Positions 7,109 through 14,338 of a stretch of DNA of 64,000 bases are shown one piece after another; position 1 is the first letter of the stretch, and each line of letters starts with the position of its first letter. Source of the stretch: GM7GCV1 sp965222065 (GTDB taxonomy: Bacteria > Pseudomonadota > Gammaproteobacteria > Pseudomonadales > GM7GCV1). The DNA lies in the NCBI GenBank assembly GCA_965222065.1, contig OZ244933.1:682001-746000 (forward strand), written 5' to 3'. The translations under genes were made by a program, and so were the position numbers. The notes beneath the pieces were generated by a model. That model did not search any database and was not told the origin of the DNA. It saw only the letters and a list, made by a program, of their open reading frames with translations.

Positions 7109-7341
7109 TGCTTCACATATTTTTAGCGGTGCTGAGCATTGCGGCCCTGTACTCAGTAACACACCAAAACCCACGGCTCAGGAAGGCTGCACCGATATTC
7201 GGCGTCACAGCACAACCCTTTTGGCTCTATGCCGCCTGGACCAGCCAGGAATGGGGGATCTTGGTCGTCACCTGTGTTTACGCAGCCATCTGGATTAAAG
7301 ACCTGGTTTACACCTGGTTTTTAAAACCCCTGGAGTTTTGA
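7108..7341 (+). CDS. Phage-like integral membrane protein (77 aa)
   Basis: A 77-residue protein with three likely membrane segments: MLHIFLAVLSIAALYSV at the N-terminus, a middle AQPFWLYAAW stretch, and WGILVVTCVYAAIWI. The NPRLRK / AQPFWLYA pattern resembles small membrane proteins I associate with prophage accessory regions; function not known. TAATG overlap with the previous gene. Confidence 0.6.
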   Translation: MLHIFLAVLSIAALYSVTHQNPRLRKAAPIFGVTAQPFWLYAAWTSQEWGILVVTCVYAAIWIKDLVYTWFLKPLEF

Positions 7342-7343
7342 TC

Positions 7344-7904
7344 ATGAACACCAAACCCATTCTATTTAGCGGCGAAATGGTCAGAGCCATTATGGAAGGC
7401 CGCAAGACGCAGACCAGGCGGATTATTAAAGGCGTGGGAGACGACAACTGGCTGCGCGGAGCAAGCAACCATGTTGTCCACGCTACAGATCATTGCCCCC
7501 ACGGACAGCCGGGCGACCTGCTTTGGGTGCGAGAAGGACTCAAAGATAACGGGCACTCTATTGTTTACCGCATAGATGGCTGTCTAGTTCCAGAAATTAA
7601 AAGAGGCTTCAAAAGAGGCAGCACCAGGAGCCCTTTGTTCATGCCTAGATATGTCTCTCGCATCACCCTTGAAATCACCGATATTCGCGTAGAGCGGTTG
7701 CAGGATATAAACCGAGGCGACTGCATGGCCGAAGGCTGCCCATTCCCGAATATCGCTAAGGAAACCGACCCTGTTAAATGGTTTTCCGATCTATGGGAAT
7801 CCATTAACGGCCCCGATTCATGGGACAAAAACCCCTGGGTATGGGTAATCGAATTTAAGCCCATTATCAAAAACGTGGATCAAGTATTAGCGGAGGCTGC
7901 ATGA
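7344..7904 (+). CDS. ASCH-domain-like phage protein
   Basis: A 186-residue protein beginning MNTKPILFSGEMVRAIMEGR. It has the pattern seen in phage ASCH-like proteins: KTQTRRI, then PGDLLWVRE, a beta section with ISRITLEITDIRVERLQDI, GDCMAEG, and a C-terminal WVWVIEFK strand. ASCH folds are related to PUA and are thought to bind RNA or modified bases. ATG 7344 follows TGGAG. It overlaps the MazG-like gene by 4 bp. Confidence 0.75.
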   Translation: MNTKPILFSGEMVRAIMEGRKTQTRRIIKGVGDDNWLRGASNHVVHATDHCPHGQPGDLLWVREGLKDNGHSIVYRIDGCLVPEIKRGFKRGSTRSPLFMPRYVSRITLEITDIRVERLQDINRGDCMAEGCPFPNIAKETDPVKWFSDLWESINGPDSWDKNPWVWVIEFKPIIKNVDQVLAEAA

Positions 7905-8230
7905 GCGAACACATAAAAATGAACCCCTGGATATTACCTTCCAGCCCACTACTGCGACGCCGCATAGGCAAGACTGGTGAGGAAGCCAACGAGCTGGGAG
8001 CGGTTTGCTCGCGAATACTGATCCAGGGGCTTGACGAAATTGACCCCTCAAGCGGTAAACCCAACCGCAGAAGGCTGGAAGAAGAAAGCGCTGACGTGAT
8101 CGCCCAAATCAGAAAAAACATGCAGCGCCTGGGGCTGGATGCTGACTTCATTAAGCAGCGGGTTTCTGAAAAATGTAAAAGGATGGACGAGTGGGAGTCT
8201 CTTTATCCCGCCGAGGAGCCTGAAGCATGA
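7901..8230 (+). CDS. MazG-like NTP pyrophosphohydrolase
   Basis: The 109-residue all-helical protein has the acidic pattern of MazG-type/dUTPase-like pyrophosphohydrolases: KTGEEANELGAV (EE..E) and RRLEEESADVIAQI (EEE..D), which would bind magnesium. Family members hydrolyse NTPs or dNTPs to monophosphates. In phages such enzymes may clean nucleotide pools or counter nucleotide-based signalling; the substrate here is unknown. Confidence 0.65.
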   Translation: MSEHIKMNPWILPSSPLLRRRIGKTGEEANELGAVCSRILIQGLDEIDPSSGKPNRRRLEEESADVIAQIRKNMQRLGLDADFIKQRVSEKCKRMDEWESLYPAEEPEA

Positions 8231-8820
8231 AAGTCAAACAACTCCTGGTCAAAAAGATTCTCGAAAAAGCCGATCTTTATGAGTGGTCTCTGCAAGGATT
8301 CGGGATGCTGCGAATGTACCTTGAGCCCGAAATTAGGCTGCATATTTGGGACTCTCGTTACCAAATTGAGAACGTCTCAATTATCCATACACACCCTTGG
8401 CACTTTACCAGCACGGTCATAGCTGGATGCGTCCGGAACGTCGAGTACGAAGACAATGAAAACCTATGGAATTTTGAGTTTTCCAATCCCCATGAACTTT
8501 ACACACAGCTAATACTGACTGGCGAAAACGCCCACGGCGTTCAGCCTATAGAGACTTGCCGGTTGGCAGTCAAAAGCGAGCGTGTCTTCTATCCTGGGCA
8601 ATCCTACAGGCAGTTTATGACCATTCCACACCAAACCTTCTTCGAAGACGGGACTGTGACTGTTATCGAGCGATCCGATCGAACAGAACAAAACCACGCC
8701 TATACATATTGGGATAGATCTCTCGGAAAAAATGGGTGGGTCAGCGCCGCTCCGAGAAAAGCCACAAAGGATGAAATCATCGATATAACCCAAAACGCAC
8801 TTCATAGGTGGTTCCAATGA
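8227..8820 (+). CDS. Cupin-like phage protein (197 aa)
   Basis: A 197-residue protein with a probable cupin fold: IHTHPWHFTSTVIAG supplies closely spaced histidines for a metal, followed by strands and a later TIPHQTFFEDGTVTVIE. The ATGA overlaps link it to the MazG-like gene before and a zinc-ribbon gene after. Catalytic activity is not known. The fold call is moderate because only the His cluster and strand pattern support it. Confidence 0.55.
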   Translation: MKVKQLLVKKILEKADLYEWSLQGFGMLRMYLEPEIRLHIWDSRYQIENVSIIHTHPWHFTSTVIAGCVRNVEYEDNENLWNFEFSNPHELYTQLILTGENAHGVQPIETCRLAVKSERVFYPGQSYRQFMTIPHQTFFEDGTVTVIERSDRTEQNHAYTYWDRSLGKNGWVSAAPRKATKDEIIDITQNALHRWFQ

Positions 8821-9212
8821 GTCGCAAATGCCCCATCTGCAAAAGCAAAAAAACCGGAATCACCGACATGAGCTCCGAGAGCTTTGAAGGCGTCATGCTG
8901 GAGTGCCACAGCTGTCACAGCCAGATCCCCCTGGAGGCCATTGAGAAACACCTGGAGCCCGAAAGCCCAGAAAACGGTGACCTCTACTACCTGCAAAACG
9001 GCTTTGTCGGAAATGACATGTGTTTCTGGCGCAAAAATGGCGCTGGGTACACGACAAACCTTGACGAGGCTCATGTGTTCACCAGGAAACAGGCTTTCGC
9101 CCAGCACTCTGTTAGATCAGATGACGTACCAAGAAAAAAGCAGCTGATCGACTCTCTGGGGCACAGAGCGCTTGACATGCAGACCTTTGCGTTAAGGGGT
9201 GCCCACTTATGA
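8817..9212 (+). CDS. Zinc-ribbon phage protein (131 aa)
   Basis: The N-terminus is a zinc ribbon: CPICKSKK at 5-12 and CHSCHS about 25 residues later, similar to Lar-type restriction-alleviation proteins. A second part (DLYYLQNGFVGNDMCFWR ... TTNLDEAHVFTRKQAF) is a recurrent phage module I cannot assign. 131 residues from the ATG at 8817, which overlaps the preceding stop. Confidence 0.6.
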   Translation: MSRKCPICKSKKTGITDMSSESFEGVMLECHSCHSQIPLEAIEKHLEPESPENGDLYYLQNGFVGNDMCFWRKNGAGYTTNLDEAHVFTRKQAFAQHSVRSDDVPRKKQLIDSLGHRALDMQTFALRGAHL

Positions 9213-9484
9213 GCGACCCGATCTGCGGCAATTGCTCAAAGCCTTTATCAGAGCACACGAAAGAGTGCGAAACCTATTTTTGCTATGAGCACACCAATGG
9301 CGATGTTTTTACAAATGAACCGTCCGATGAATGGCTGCTTGAGCAAATCCGAAATTACGCAATATCAATCAACCCTGGTATTGAGGATGCGCTGATATCG
9401 AAGTGGAAAAGGGATAACGGACACACTGAAAACCTGAGTGAGGTCAAGAATGAAATTGTCCATCCATATTCGTACGAGGACTAG
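9209..9484 (+). CDS. Cysteine-containing hypothetical protein (91 aa)
   Basis: A 91-residue acidic protein; N-terminal CGNCSKPLSEH and CETYFCYEH could form one zinc site. ATGA overlap with the preceding gene. Function unknown. Confidence 0.55.
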   Translation: MSDPICGNCSKPLSEHTKECETYFCYEHTNGDVFTNEPSDEWLLEQIRNYAISINPGIEDALISKWKRDNGHTENLSEVKNEIVHPYSYED

Positions 9485-9487
9485 ATC

Positions 9488-9592
9488 ATGTTTTTCTTAT
9501 TTCTGATAGCAGCACTTTACTTTTTCGGGCAGCTAAATGTTGTGACAGCCCTTGGAATATTTGCTCTTTTTGTCGCATCTATCGACTGGTGA
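9488..9592 (+). CDS. Tiny hydrophobic membrane peptide (34 aa)
   Basis: The ATG at 9488, three bases after the previous stop, opens a 34-codon frame (MFFLFLIAALYFFGQLNVV...) that is almost wholly hydrophobic, then TGA. It fits the tight gene packing and leaves no other reading for this interval. Could be a small membrane effector; unproven. Confidence 0.4.
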   Translation: MFFLFLIAALYFFGQLNVVTALGIFALFVASIDW

Positions 9593-9601
9593 GGACTAAC
9601 C

Positions 9602-9862
9602 ATGCAAACGATAAAAGTTGAGATACCTGTGGAGTGGAGAAAGTCAGATAAGGAATACACTCTCCCCAGCAATGTAAAAATCGACTTGTATTTTTGGCGC
9701 TGGATTAAATATGAAATCCAGTCTTATAAAAGGGATGTGATTAGCGACCAAACATACACATTGAAATATGGAGACGTTGTTGAATATTTCACAAATCTAG
9801 AAGCCGCCCAACAAGCAGCAATAAACCATTTTATAGAGAGTATTGGAGGAACACTGGAATGA
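9602..9862 (+). CDS. Hypothetical protein (86 aa)
   Basis: An 86-residue protein beginning MQTIKVEIPVEWRKSDKEYT with a Trp/Tyr-rich middle. ATG 9602 follows GAGGACTAACC. It ends in an ATGA overlap. This stretch of the element is more AT-rich than that before 9 kb. No family recognised. Confidence 0.55.
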   Translation: MQTIKVEIPVEWRKSDKEYTLPSNVKIDLYFWRWIKYEIQSYKRDVISDQTYTLKYGDVVEYFTNLEAAQQAAINHFIESIGGTLE

Positions 9863-10050
9863 CTAAATATTACTTAGTCACGGAAAAAGAAATGGAGGCT
9901 CTTGAGTCATGTATCGAAACTGCGAACGCTCTATTTGATGGGGCGCTTGGCATGGAAGATGACGATGATGAAGCACGGAAAGCTGATAGGGCAATAAAAA
10001 GATCTCAGAAACGAGGGGCGCGCTCTGTGACCAAGAGGACTAACCCATGA
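9859..10050 (+). CDS. Hypothetical protein (63 aa)
   Basis: A 63-residue protein: an N-terminal helix-forming part (KEMEALESCIETANALFDGA), an acidic run (MEDDDDEA) and a basic tail (KRSQKRGARSVTKR). ATGA overlaps at both ends. Function unknown. Confidence 0.5.
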   Translation: MTKYYLVTEKEMEALESCIETANALFDGALGMEDDDDEARKADRAIKRSQKRGARSVTKRTNP

Positions 10051-10235
10051 CAAAGCTGCAAGACATTGAATATCCATTAAGGCTGTGTGTAGAGATGATG
10101 CACTTTGCGGGACGTGGTGCCGATGGAAAAACAGAAAACATGAAAGCCAGTCAAATAAAAGATTCATTGCGCGTGTTTTTTACTGATGAGCAAATAGAAG
10201 AGGCTAGAAAAATTATTTGCGGAGAGGCGTTATGA
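10047..10235 (+). CDS. Hypothetical protein (62 aa)
   Basis: A 62-residue protein beginning MTKLQDIEYPLRLCVEMMHF, with ATGA overlaps to both neighbours. No motif recognised. Confidence 0.5.
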   Translation: MTKLQDIEYPLRLCVEMMHFAGRGADGKTENMKASQIKDSLRVFFTDEQIEEARKIICGEAL

Positions 10236-10591
10236 CAACCAATAAAGGATGCGCAGAAGCGGAAAATGAATTGAAGCCTTGGAAAGAATGTGCGTGGTCA
10301 ATCACGTTTCCAGAAAAAGGAGTTGCAGTTATACAGCACGATTCTGGTGCTGGTGTAGTTGCAGAAAGCAGTGGAGCCAAGCGGGGAATTGCCGAAGAAA
10401 TTCTCTATATGCTGGCGGCGACATTGGCGCATGAACAACCCCGCCCCACAACAAACACCGACCAGACCCTTGAAGCGCTAAGCGCAGTAAACACTTGCGA
10501 CTGCCTGCTCCCAAGGGAGGTTTCACAAAAGGTACGGAAAGCCCTATTTGCTGCTAAGCATGGAGGTAGAAATGAAGATCTTTGCAATTAA
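10232..10591 (+). CDS. Hypothetical protein (119 aa)
   Basis: Start ATG 10232 overlaps the previous stop; an in-frame upstream start at 10217 is less likely. The 119-residue product is soluble, with a C-terminal CDCLLPREVSQKVRKAL helix. It overlaps the next gene by 20 bp. No family recognised. Confidence 0.5.
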   Translation: MTTNKGCAEAENELKPWKECAWSITFPEKGVAVIQHDSGAGVVAESSGAKRGIAEEILYMLAATLAHEQPRPTTNTDQTLEALSAVNTCDCLLPREVSQKVRKALFAAKHGGRNEDLCN

Positions 10592-10832
10592 CGACTGTGT
10601 TTGGTGGATAGGTAAAACCCTGGAGGAATGCGTCTCCGACTACGAGGCGGAATATGGCGATGACATCGAAGAAGCTCGCGAACTGGAGGATGGCGAGCTT
10701 GACTCGCTAAAGTTTGTAGACATTGATGAAGATGAACGCCGCGGAGAATCAAGAAGCTTTAGAGAGCAGCTTGCCATAGAGATAGCTGAAGGCGGGCATT
10801 TCCCGAGAATGTTTGCAACCTCAGAGTGGTGA
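10572..10832 (+). CDS. Hypothetical acidic protein (86 aa)
   Basis: The ATG at 10572 has a strong GGAGGT site upstream. The product is strongly acidic (YEAEYGDDIEEARELEDGEL) and begins MKIFAINDCVWWIGKTLEEC. The acidity could mimic DNA, as in some phage anti-restriction proteins, but no homology supports this. Confidence 0.5.
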   Translation: MKIFAINDCVWWIGKTLEECVSDYEAEYGDDIEEARELEDGELDSLKFVDIDEDERRGESRSFREQLAIEIAEGGHFPRMFATSEW

Positions 10833-10837
10833 TTCCA

Positions 10838-11044
10838 ATGCTAAGCAAACGCGAGCAAAAGAGACTGGAAGTCCAGCGACACAATGAGGAATATGAACAA
10901 AAAAAGCTCGGGGCAACAAAGCCCGACCGCCCGAGCAGCCAGCCCCCTCTAGCAAAACCCCAGCGCACGAAGCTGTCAAAGCTTGCCCTTATCTCTGCTC
11001 TTACAATCGTAGCCAATAGCGAGGAATGGAAATGGCCAACCTAA
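10838..11044 (+). CDS. Small basic hypothetical protein (68 aa)
   Basis: A 68-residue protein (MLSKREQKRLEVQRHNEEYE...), charged helix first, then a Pro/Lys-rich part (SSQPPLAKPQRTKLSK) and a short hydrophobic end. A GTG start at 10826 is also possible. Overlaps the next gene by 13 bp. Function unknown. Confidence 0.45.
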   Translation: MLSKREQKRLEVQRHNEEYEQKKLGATKPDRPSSQPPLAKPQRTKLSKLALISALTIVANSEEWKWPT

Positions 11045-11241
11045 ACCTACCAGACACCCTCGTCGCTCAACTGCCCATCGGAGAAGTTGAAAGCTACCTT
11101 GAGCTGCATCCGGACGATAAACGCCTCCAGGAGAGACTAGAGCAGCTGGAGGATCTTGAAGAAAACCCACCAGAATGGGCCAACGATGACCTGGCGGATG
11201 GCGAATATGATGAAGACCAGCTGGAGATTACCAATGTCTGA
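11032..11241 (+). CDS. Small acidic hypothetical protein (69 aa)
   Basis: ATG 11032 has GAGG seven bases upstream; ATG 11026 is too close to it. The 69-residue product has Leu/Glu-rich helices (LQERLEQLEDLEENP) and an acidic tail. It overlaps the DUF4224 gene by 8 bp. Confidence 0.5.
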   Translation: MANLNLPDTLVAQLPIGEVESYLELHPDDKRLQERLEQLEDLEENPPEWANDDLADGEYDEDQLEITNV

Positions 11242-11515
11242 CGAAAAAACAGGCGTCTTCTGCATCCAGGATAGGAGCAGGAACAGCGTATTTGCCTCTG
11301 AAGCTGAAATTGAATTTGTAACCGGATACAAAAGATCTGGTGACCAGCTTAAGTACCTTTGCGAAACACTGAGAGTGCCAGCCAGGCTAAATGGAAAAGG
11401 CAAAATAGTTGTACATTTCGAGGCCATAGAAACTGCTCTTGGCAAGCCGTCATTGAATAATGACAAAGAGAAGGCCAGTATTAAGCCAAGACTCAATCTG
11501 GAGGAGATAAACTAA
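11234..11515 (+). CDS. DUF4224-type protein upstream of integrase
   Basis: The 93-residue protein has the DUF4224 pattern in its first half: SEAEIEFVTGYKRSGDQLKY then a helix and VPARLNGKGKIVV. DUF4224 proteins are regularly found directly upstream of phage integrases and are predicted DNA-binding, possibly excisionase-like. Here the stop and the integrase start share one base (TAATG), so the two are translationally coupled. The start at 11234 is inside the end of the preceding gene. Confidence 0.75.
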   Translation: MSDEKTGVFCIQDRSRNSVFASEAEIEFVTGYKRSGDQLKYLCETLRVPARLNGKGKIVVHFEAIETALGKPSLNNDKEKASIKPRLNLEEIN

Positions 11516-12546
11516 TGCCCCCAAAGAGACTCAGCACCAACAACGGGCTGCCAAAGAGGTGGAGAATTAAAAACGGATGGTATTGGTATCGCCCCAGAGA
11601 GAACGAAAAGCCGCTATTCAAAAACAAAGGCGAATTCCCCCTGGGCAAGACTTACGCTTCCGCTATGAAAACATTTTCTATGCGGATCTCAGTTCTGGAT
11701 GAAACTGAAAACCTCCAGGACATCCTGATCAAATATCGAAAAGTAGAACTGCCAAAGAAAGCCTACTCAACGCAAAAGCAGAGAGAATATTCCCTGGTCA
11801 GGCTTCAGAAATCGATGGGACACCTTCTTCCACACCAAATAACTCCGCAGACCGCGTACCAGCACATGGCCAAGGTTGCGGAGGTCAAATCCCAAAAATG
11901 GGCAAACGTTGATTTTGAAACTCTTTCAGCGGCTCTAAGCTTCGCTGTAAAGCAGGGAGATATCGAGAAGAACCCTGTGAAGGGGCAGGTAGAGAAATAC
12001 GCCCTGAAGGGCAGAAAACACGCTGTCAGCGATGATGACCTTAATGCCTTTATCGCATACGTCCCCGACAAGCTAAAGCTCTACATTCTCCTGAAGCTTG
12101 CCACCAAAGGCCGGCGCAAAGGCGAGCTGCTGAGAATCAGGCTGGATCACCTGCTGGTCGACGGCATTGCATTTGTAAACAACAAAGACCCGGATGATCG
12201 ATACATCCTGGAGTGGACAGATCGAATAAGAGACATCGTCGATCAGGTCAAAGCCATTCCTCCAAGAAGGATTGGCTCTGCTCATTTGTTTTTGACAGCA
12301 AGAGGAAAGCCCTTCATAAACGACGACACCGGCGAAACTAACGCCTTTAACACCCTCTGGACCAGATGGATGACAAAGGCCGTGGACCTGGGCATCGTGA
12401 AGGACTGGTTCAGGGAAAACGACCTAAGAGCCAAATCCGTGGAGAACCTGTCAGTCGAACAAACGAAGAACTTGCTCAGGCACACCACAGGCAATACGAC
12501 CAAAAAACACTATCTGACCAGGGAGCGGCTAAGGGTCGAGGAATAA
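11515..12546 (+). CDS. Tyrosine recombinase / phage integrase
   Basis: The 343-residue integrase should catalyse site-specific insertion at the neighbouring tRNA-Lys. An N-terminal basic arm (1-50) and a core-binding region (about 60-160) precede the catalytic domain. Catalytic residues visible are Arg201 with Glu204 (GRRKGEL), Arg305 in NDLR (301-305), His323 (LRHTTG) and nucleophile Tyr333 (KKHYL). The first position of the H-x-L-R box is Asn302 rather than the usual His. Otherwise the set is complete. It is coupled to the DUF4224 gene. Confidence 0.93.
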   Translation: MPPKRLSTNNGLPKRWRIKNGWYWYRPRENEKPLFKNKGEFPLGKTYASAMKTFSMRISVLDETENLQDILIKYRKVELPKKAYSTQKQREYSLVRLQKSMGHLLPHQITPQTAYQHMAKVAEVKSQKWANVDFETLSAALSFAVKQGDIEKNPVKGQVEKYALKGRKHAVSDDDLNAFIAYVPDKLKLYILLKLATKGRRKGELLRIRLDHLLVDGIAFVNNKDPDDRYILEWTDRIRDIVDQVKAIPPRRIGSAHLFLTARGKPFINDDTGETNAFNTLWTRWMTKAVDLGIVKDWFRENDLRAKSVENLSVEQTKNLLRHTTGNTTKKHYLTRERLRVEE

Positions 12547-12548
12547 AG

Positions 12549-12833
12549 ATGTATAGAATTTGTATAAATTTCCAAAGAAACAGGAAACCTCAAAGCCGCG
12601 AAGAAGCAGCAGAAAATTTACGCATGGCCTGCAAAGAGCTCGCGAAAGCCTGGATGGATAACGTGAAGCTGAGACACTATTTGTTTATGTATCTCTGCGC
12701 AAACTTGATAGGAATATTGATGACTTTTTTGGGTCTAATAGACCCAAATTCCTGGGGAGTATTTAGCGATTTTATGGGGAAAATCGCTATTTATGGGGAA
12801 GAGGTTAGTGAGCACTATCACTGGAACCCTTGA
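12549..12833 (+). CDS. Small membrane protein between integrase and att site
   Basis: The ATG at 12549, two bases after the integrase stop, gives 94 residues. A basic N-terminal half (NFQRNRKPQSREEAAENLRM) is followed by one hydrophobic segment (about 55-75, LFMYLCANLIGILMTFLGLI). It ends three bases before the 3' end of tRNA-Lys. Its place outside the integrase, next to the junction, suggests cargo or a recently added gene. No homology recognised. Confidence 0.55.
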   Translation: MYRICINFQRNRKPQSREEAAENLRMACKELAKAWMDNVKLRHYLFMYLCANLIGILMTFLGLIDPNSWGVFSDFMGKIAIYGEEVSEHYHWNP

Positions 12834-12836
12834 AAA

Positions 12837-12880
12837 TGGTGGGTCGTGCTGGATTCGAACCAGCGACCAATTGGTTAAAA
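12837..12880. other. Putative attachment site (att) of the integrated element
   Basis: The 3' half of tRNA-Lys, from the anticodon arm to CCA, abuts the last element gene. tRNA 3' ends are the standard target of tyrosine integrases, and the intact tRNA implies that the core sequence is shared. The exact core length cannot be set because the second copy is outside the window. Confidence 0.5.
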
Positions 12881-12912
12881 GCCAACTGCTCTACCAACTG
12901 AGCTAACGACCC
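12837..12912 (-). tRNA. tRNA-Lys (anticodon TTT)
   Basis: Read on the minus strand, 76 bases fold into a full cloverleaf. The acceptor stem is GGGTCGT/ACGACCC, the D arm GCTC...GAGC, and the anticodon loop CTTTTAA gives anticodon TTT (lysine). The T arm is GCTGG TTCGAAT CCAGC. The CCA end is encoded (12837-12839). Its 3' end faces the integrase. It is intact, so integration regenerated the gene. Confidence 0.97.
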
Positions 12913-12973
12913 TCTTTGAAGGGCGCATATAGTAATGATGAGACTCTAAAAAACAAGCGTTTTTTTGAATTTC

Positions 12974-13651
12974 TCAGTGAGTTTTGTAGTTGGTTGGATC
13001 CGGTACGCCCGCAGACAAAAAGCCGGCCTTTCTTAAACGGCAACTATCACAGCGCCCACAGGCCCTGCCCGCTTCGTCTGCCTGGTAACATGAGACAGTC
13101 AGGCTGTAATCCACACCCAGCTTTGTTCCCCACTGAATTATTTCAGCCTTGCTCAAGGAAATGAGTGGTGTGCTGATCGTTGTTGGGTAACCTTCAACTC
13201 CTGCCCGGGTTGCCAGTGCAGCCATGTTTGCAAAGGCTTCTATGTATTCAGGTCGACAATCCGGATATCCCGAGTAATCCACGGCATTTACCCCGATAAA
13301 TATTGACCGTGCACCGATCACCTCGGCATAGCCCAGTGCGATACTTAAAAACACCGTATTACGCGCAGGCACATAAGTCACAGGAATACCTTCACCCATT
13401 TCCTGGGGGACGTCTATCAGATCATCTGTCAGTGCAGAACCACCTATTGCCCTGAGATCAAGCTTGATGACCTTGTGATCGTCTGCCCCCAGTGCTGCCG
13501 AGACTCTTTCTGCCGCATAAAGCTCGGACTGGTGACGCTGGCCGTAATCAAACGCCAGCGTATGGCACTCAAAGCCGTCTTGTAGGGCGATAGCAAGAAT
13601 GGTGGATGAGTCCAATCCACCGGAGCACAGAACAACTGCTTTATCTTTCAT
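12974..13651 (-). CDS. queC: 7-cyano-7-deazaguanine synthase QueC
   Basis: ATP-dependent conversion of 7-carboxy-7-deazaguanine to preQ0 in queuosine synthesis. The PP-loop SGGLDSST lies near the N-terminus, and the C-terminal zinc site CGRCDSCRLR is present. From ATG 13651 the length is 225 residues, normal for QueC; AAGGG stands nine bases upstream. A TTG two codons earlier is less likely. It follows queE by 12 bp in one operon. queD and queF are not in the window. Confidence 0.95.
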   Translation of the reverse strand: MKDKAVVLCSGGLDSSTILAIALQDGFECHTLAFDYGQRHQSELYAAERVSAALGADDHKVIKLDLRAIGGSALTDDLIDVPQEMGEGIPVTYVPARNTVFLSIALGYAEVIGARSIFIGVNAVDYSGYPDCRPEYIEAFANMAALATRAGVEGYPTTISTPLISLSKAEIIQWGTKLGVDYSLTVSCYQADEAGRACGRCDSCRLRKAGFLSAGVPDPTNYKTH

Positions 13652-13663
13652 CTGCAATAACCC

Positions 13664-14314
13664 TTAATGGCCTGGAATATCGCCCCATATATGCTTGTGC
13701 AATTGCACTTGCATACGGATTGGCAAGCCGCTATTCATTACTTTCTCAGCAAATGTTTTTAATTCAAAACCGCCATGCACTGGCGAAAAAAGTACCGAAC
13801 CCACCTTTTCGCACAGATTAAATTCCAATACTTTTGAGACTGCCCAGGAAAAATCGTCGTCATTACCAATCACAAATTTAATTTCATCTTTTCTGCCAAG
13901 GTATTGCAGATTTTCCCAAAGATTTTTTGAGACCTCACCACTGGACGGGGTTTTTAAATCCAGTATACGGACCACCTGGGGATTTACCTCATGGACAGGC
14001 ATGGCTCCACTTGTTTCCAGGTTCACCTGATAACCTTCATTCACCAACTCGTCCAAAAGCGGCAGACAGCCGGGCTGTGCCAATGGCTCTCCACCAGTTA
14101 CACAGACATAACTGGAAGGAAACTCCCTGATTTTTTTTATGACTTCGGGGATATGCCATTTTGTTCCGCCCTCAAATGCATAGGCGGAATCACAATAGAC
14201 GCAACGCAAAGGGCATCCTGTCAGGCGGATAAATATGGTAGGCAACCCTACATATGAAGACTCACCCTGGACCGAGAAAAATATCTCTGTCAGGCGAACA
14301 GTATTTTCAGTCAT
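13664..14314 (-). CDS. queE: 7-carboxy-7-deazaguanine synthase QueE
   Basis: Radical SAM enzyme that makes 7-carboxy-7-deazaguanine from 6-carboxytetrahydropterin. The cluster motif CPLRCVYCDS (CX3CX2C) and the SAM-binding CVTGGEPL are both present. 216 residues, usual size. The N-terminal FFSVQGESSYVGLPTIF is typical. It sits between queC and cpoB on the minus strand. Confidence 0.95.
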   Translation of the reverse strand: MTENTVRLTEIFFSVQGESSYVGLPTIFIRLTGCPLRCVYCDSAYAFEGGTKWHIPEVIKKIREFPSSYVCVTGGEPLAQPGCLPLLDELVNEGYQVNLETSGAMPVHEVNPQVVRILDLKTPSSGEVSKNLWENLQYLGRKDEIKFVIGNDDDFSWAVSKVLEFNLCEKVGSVLFSPVHGGFELKTFAEKVMNSGLPIRMQVQLHKHIWGDIPGH

Positions 14315-14338
14315 TACTTGGCAGGTATGGTGGAGGGC

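Larger units (their letters stand above)
1..12836. mobile_element. Right arm of an integrated phage-like element, left end outside window
   Basis: About 34 mostly small plus-strand genes with overlapping starts and stops carry typical phage early-region functions: KilAC protein, C5 methyltransferase, PAPS-reductase-like protein, DUF3310, ASCH-like and MazG-like proteins. The block ends in a DUF4224 protein and a tyrosine integrase directly beside the 3' end of a tRNA-Lys gene, a classical integration site. No structural (capsid, tail, terminase) or lysis genes are in the visible part, so whether it is a complete prophage, a satellite or a remnant cannot be decided. The matching second att copy must lie left of position 1. 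Confidence 0.85.

Noticed and set aside
12913..12973. AAAAAAC...GTTTTTTT inverted repeat near the tRNA-Lys
   Set aside because: The stem is almost only A-T and has no GC core, so it is too weak to call a terminator.
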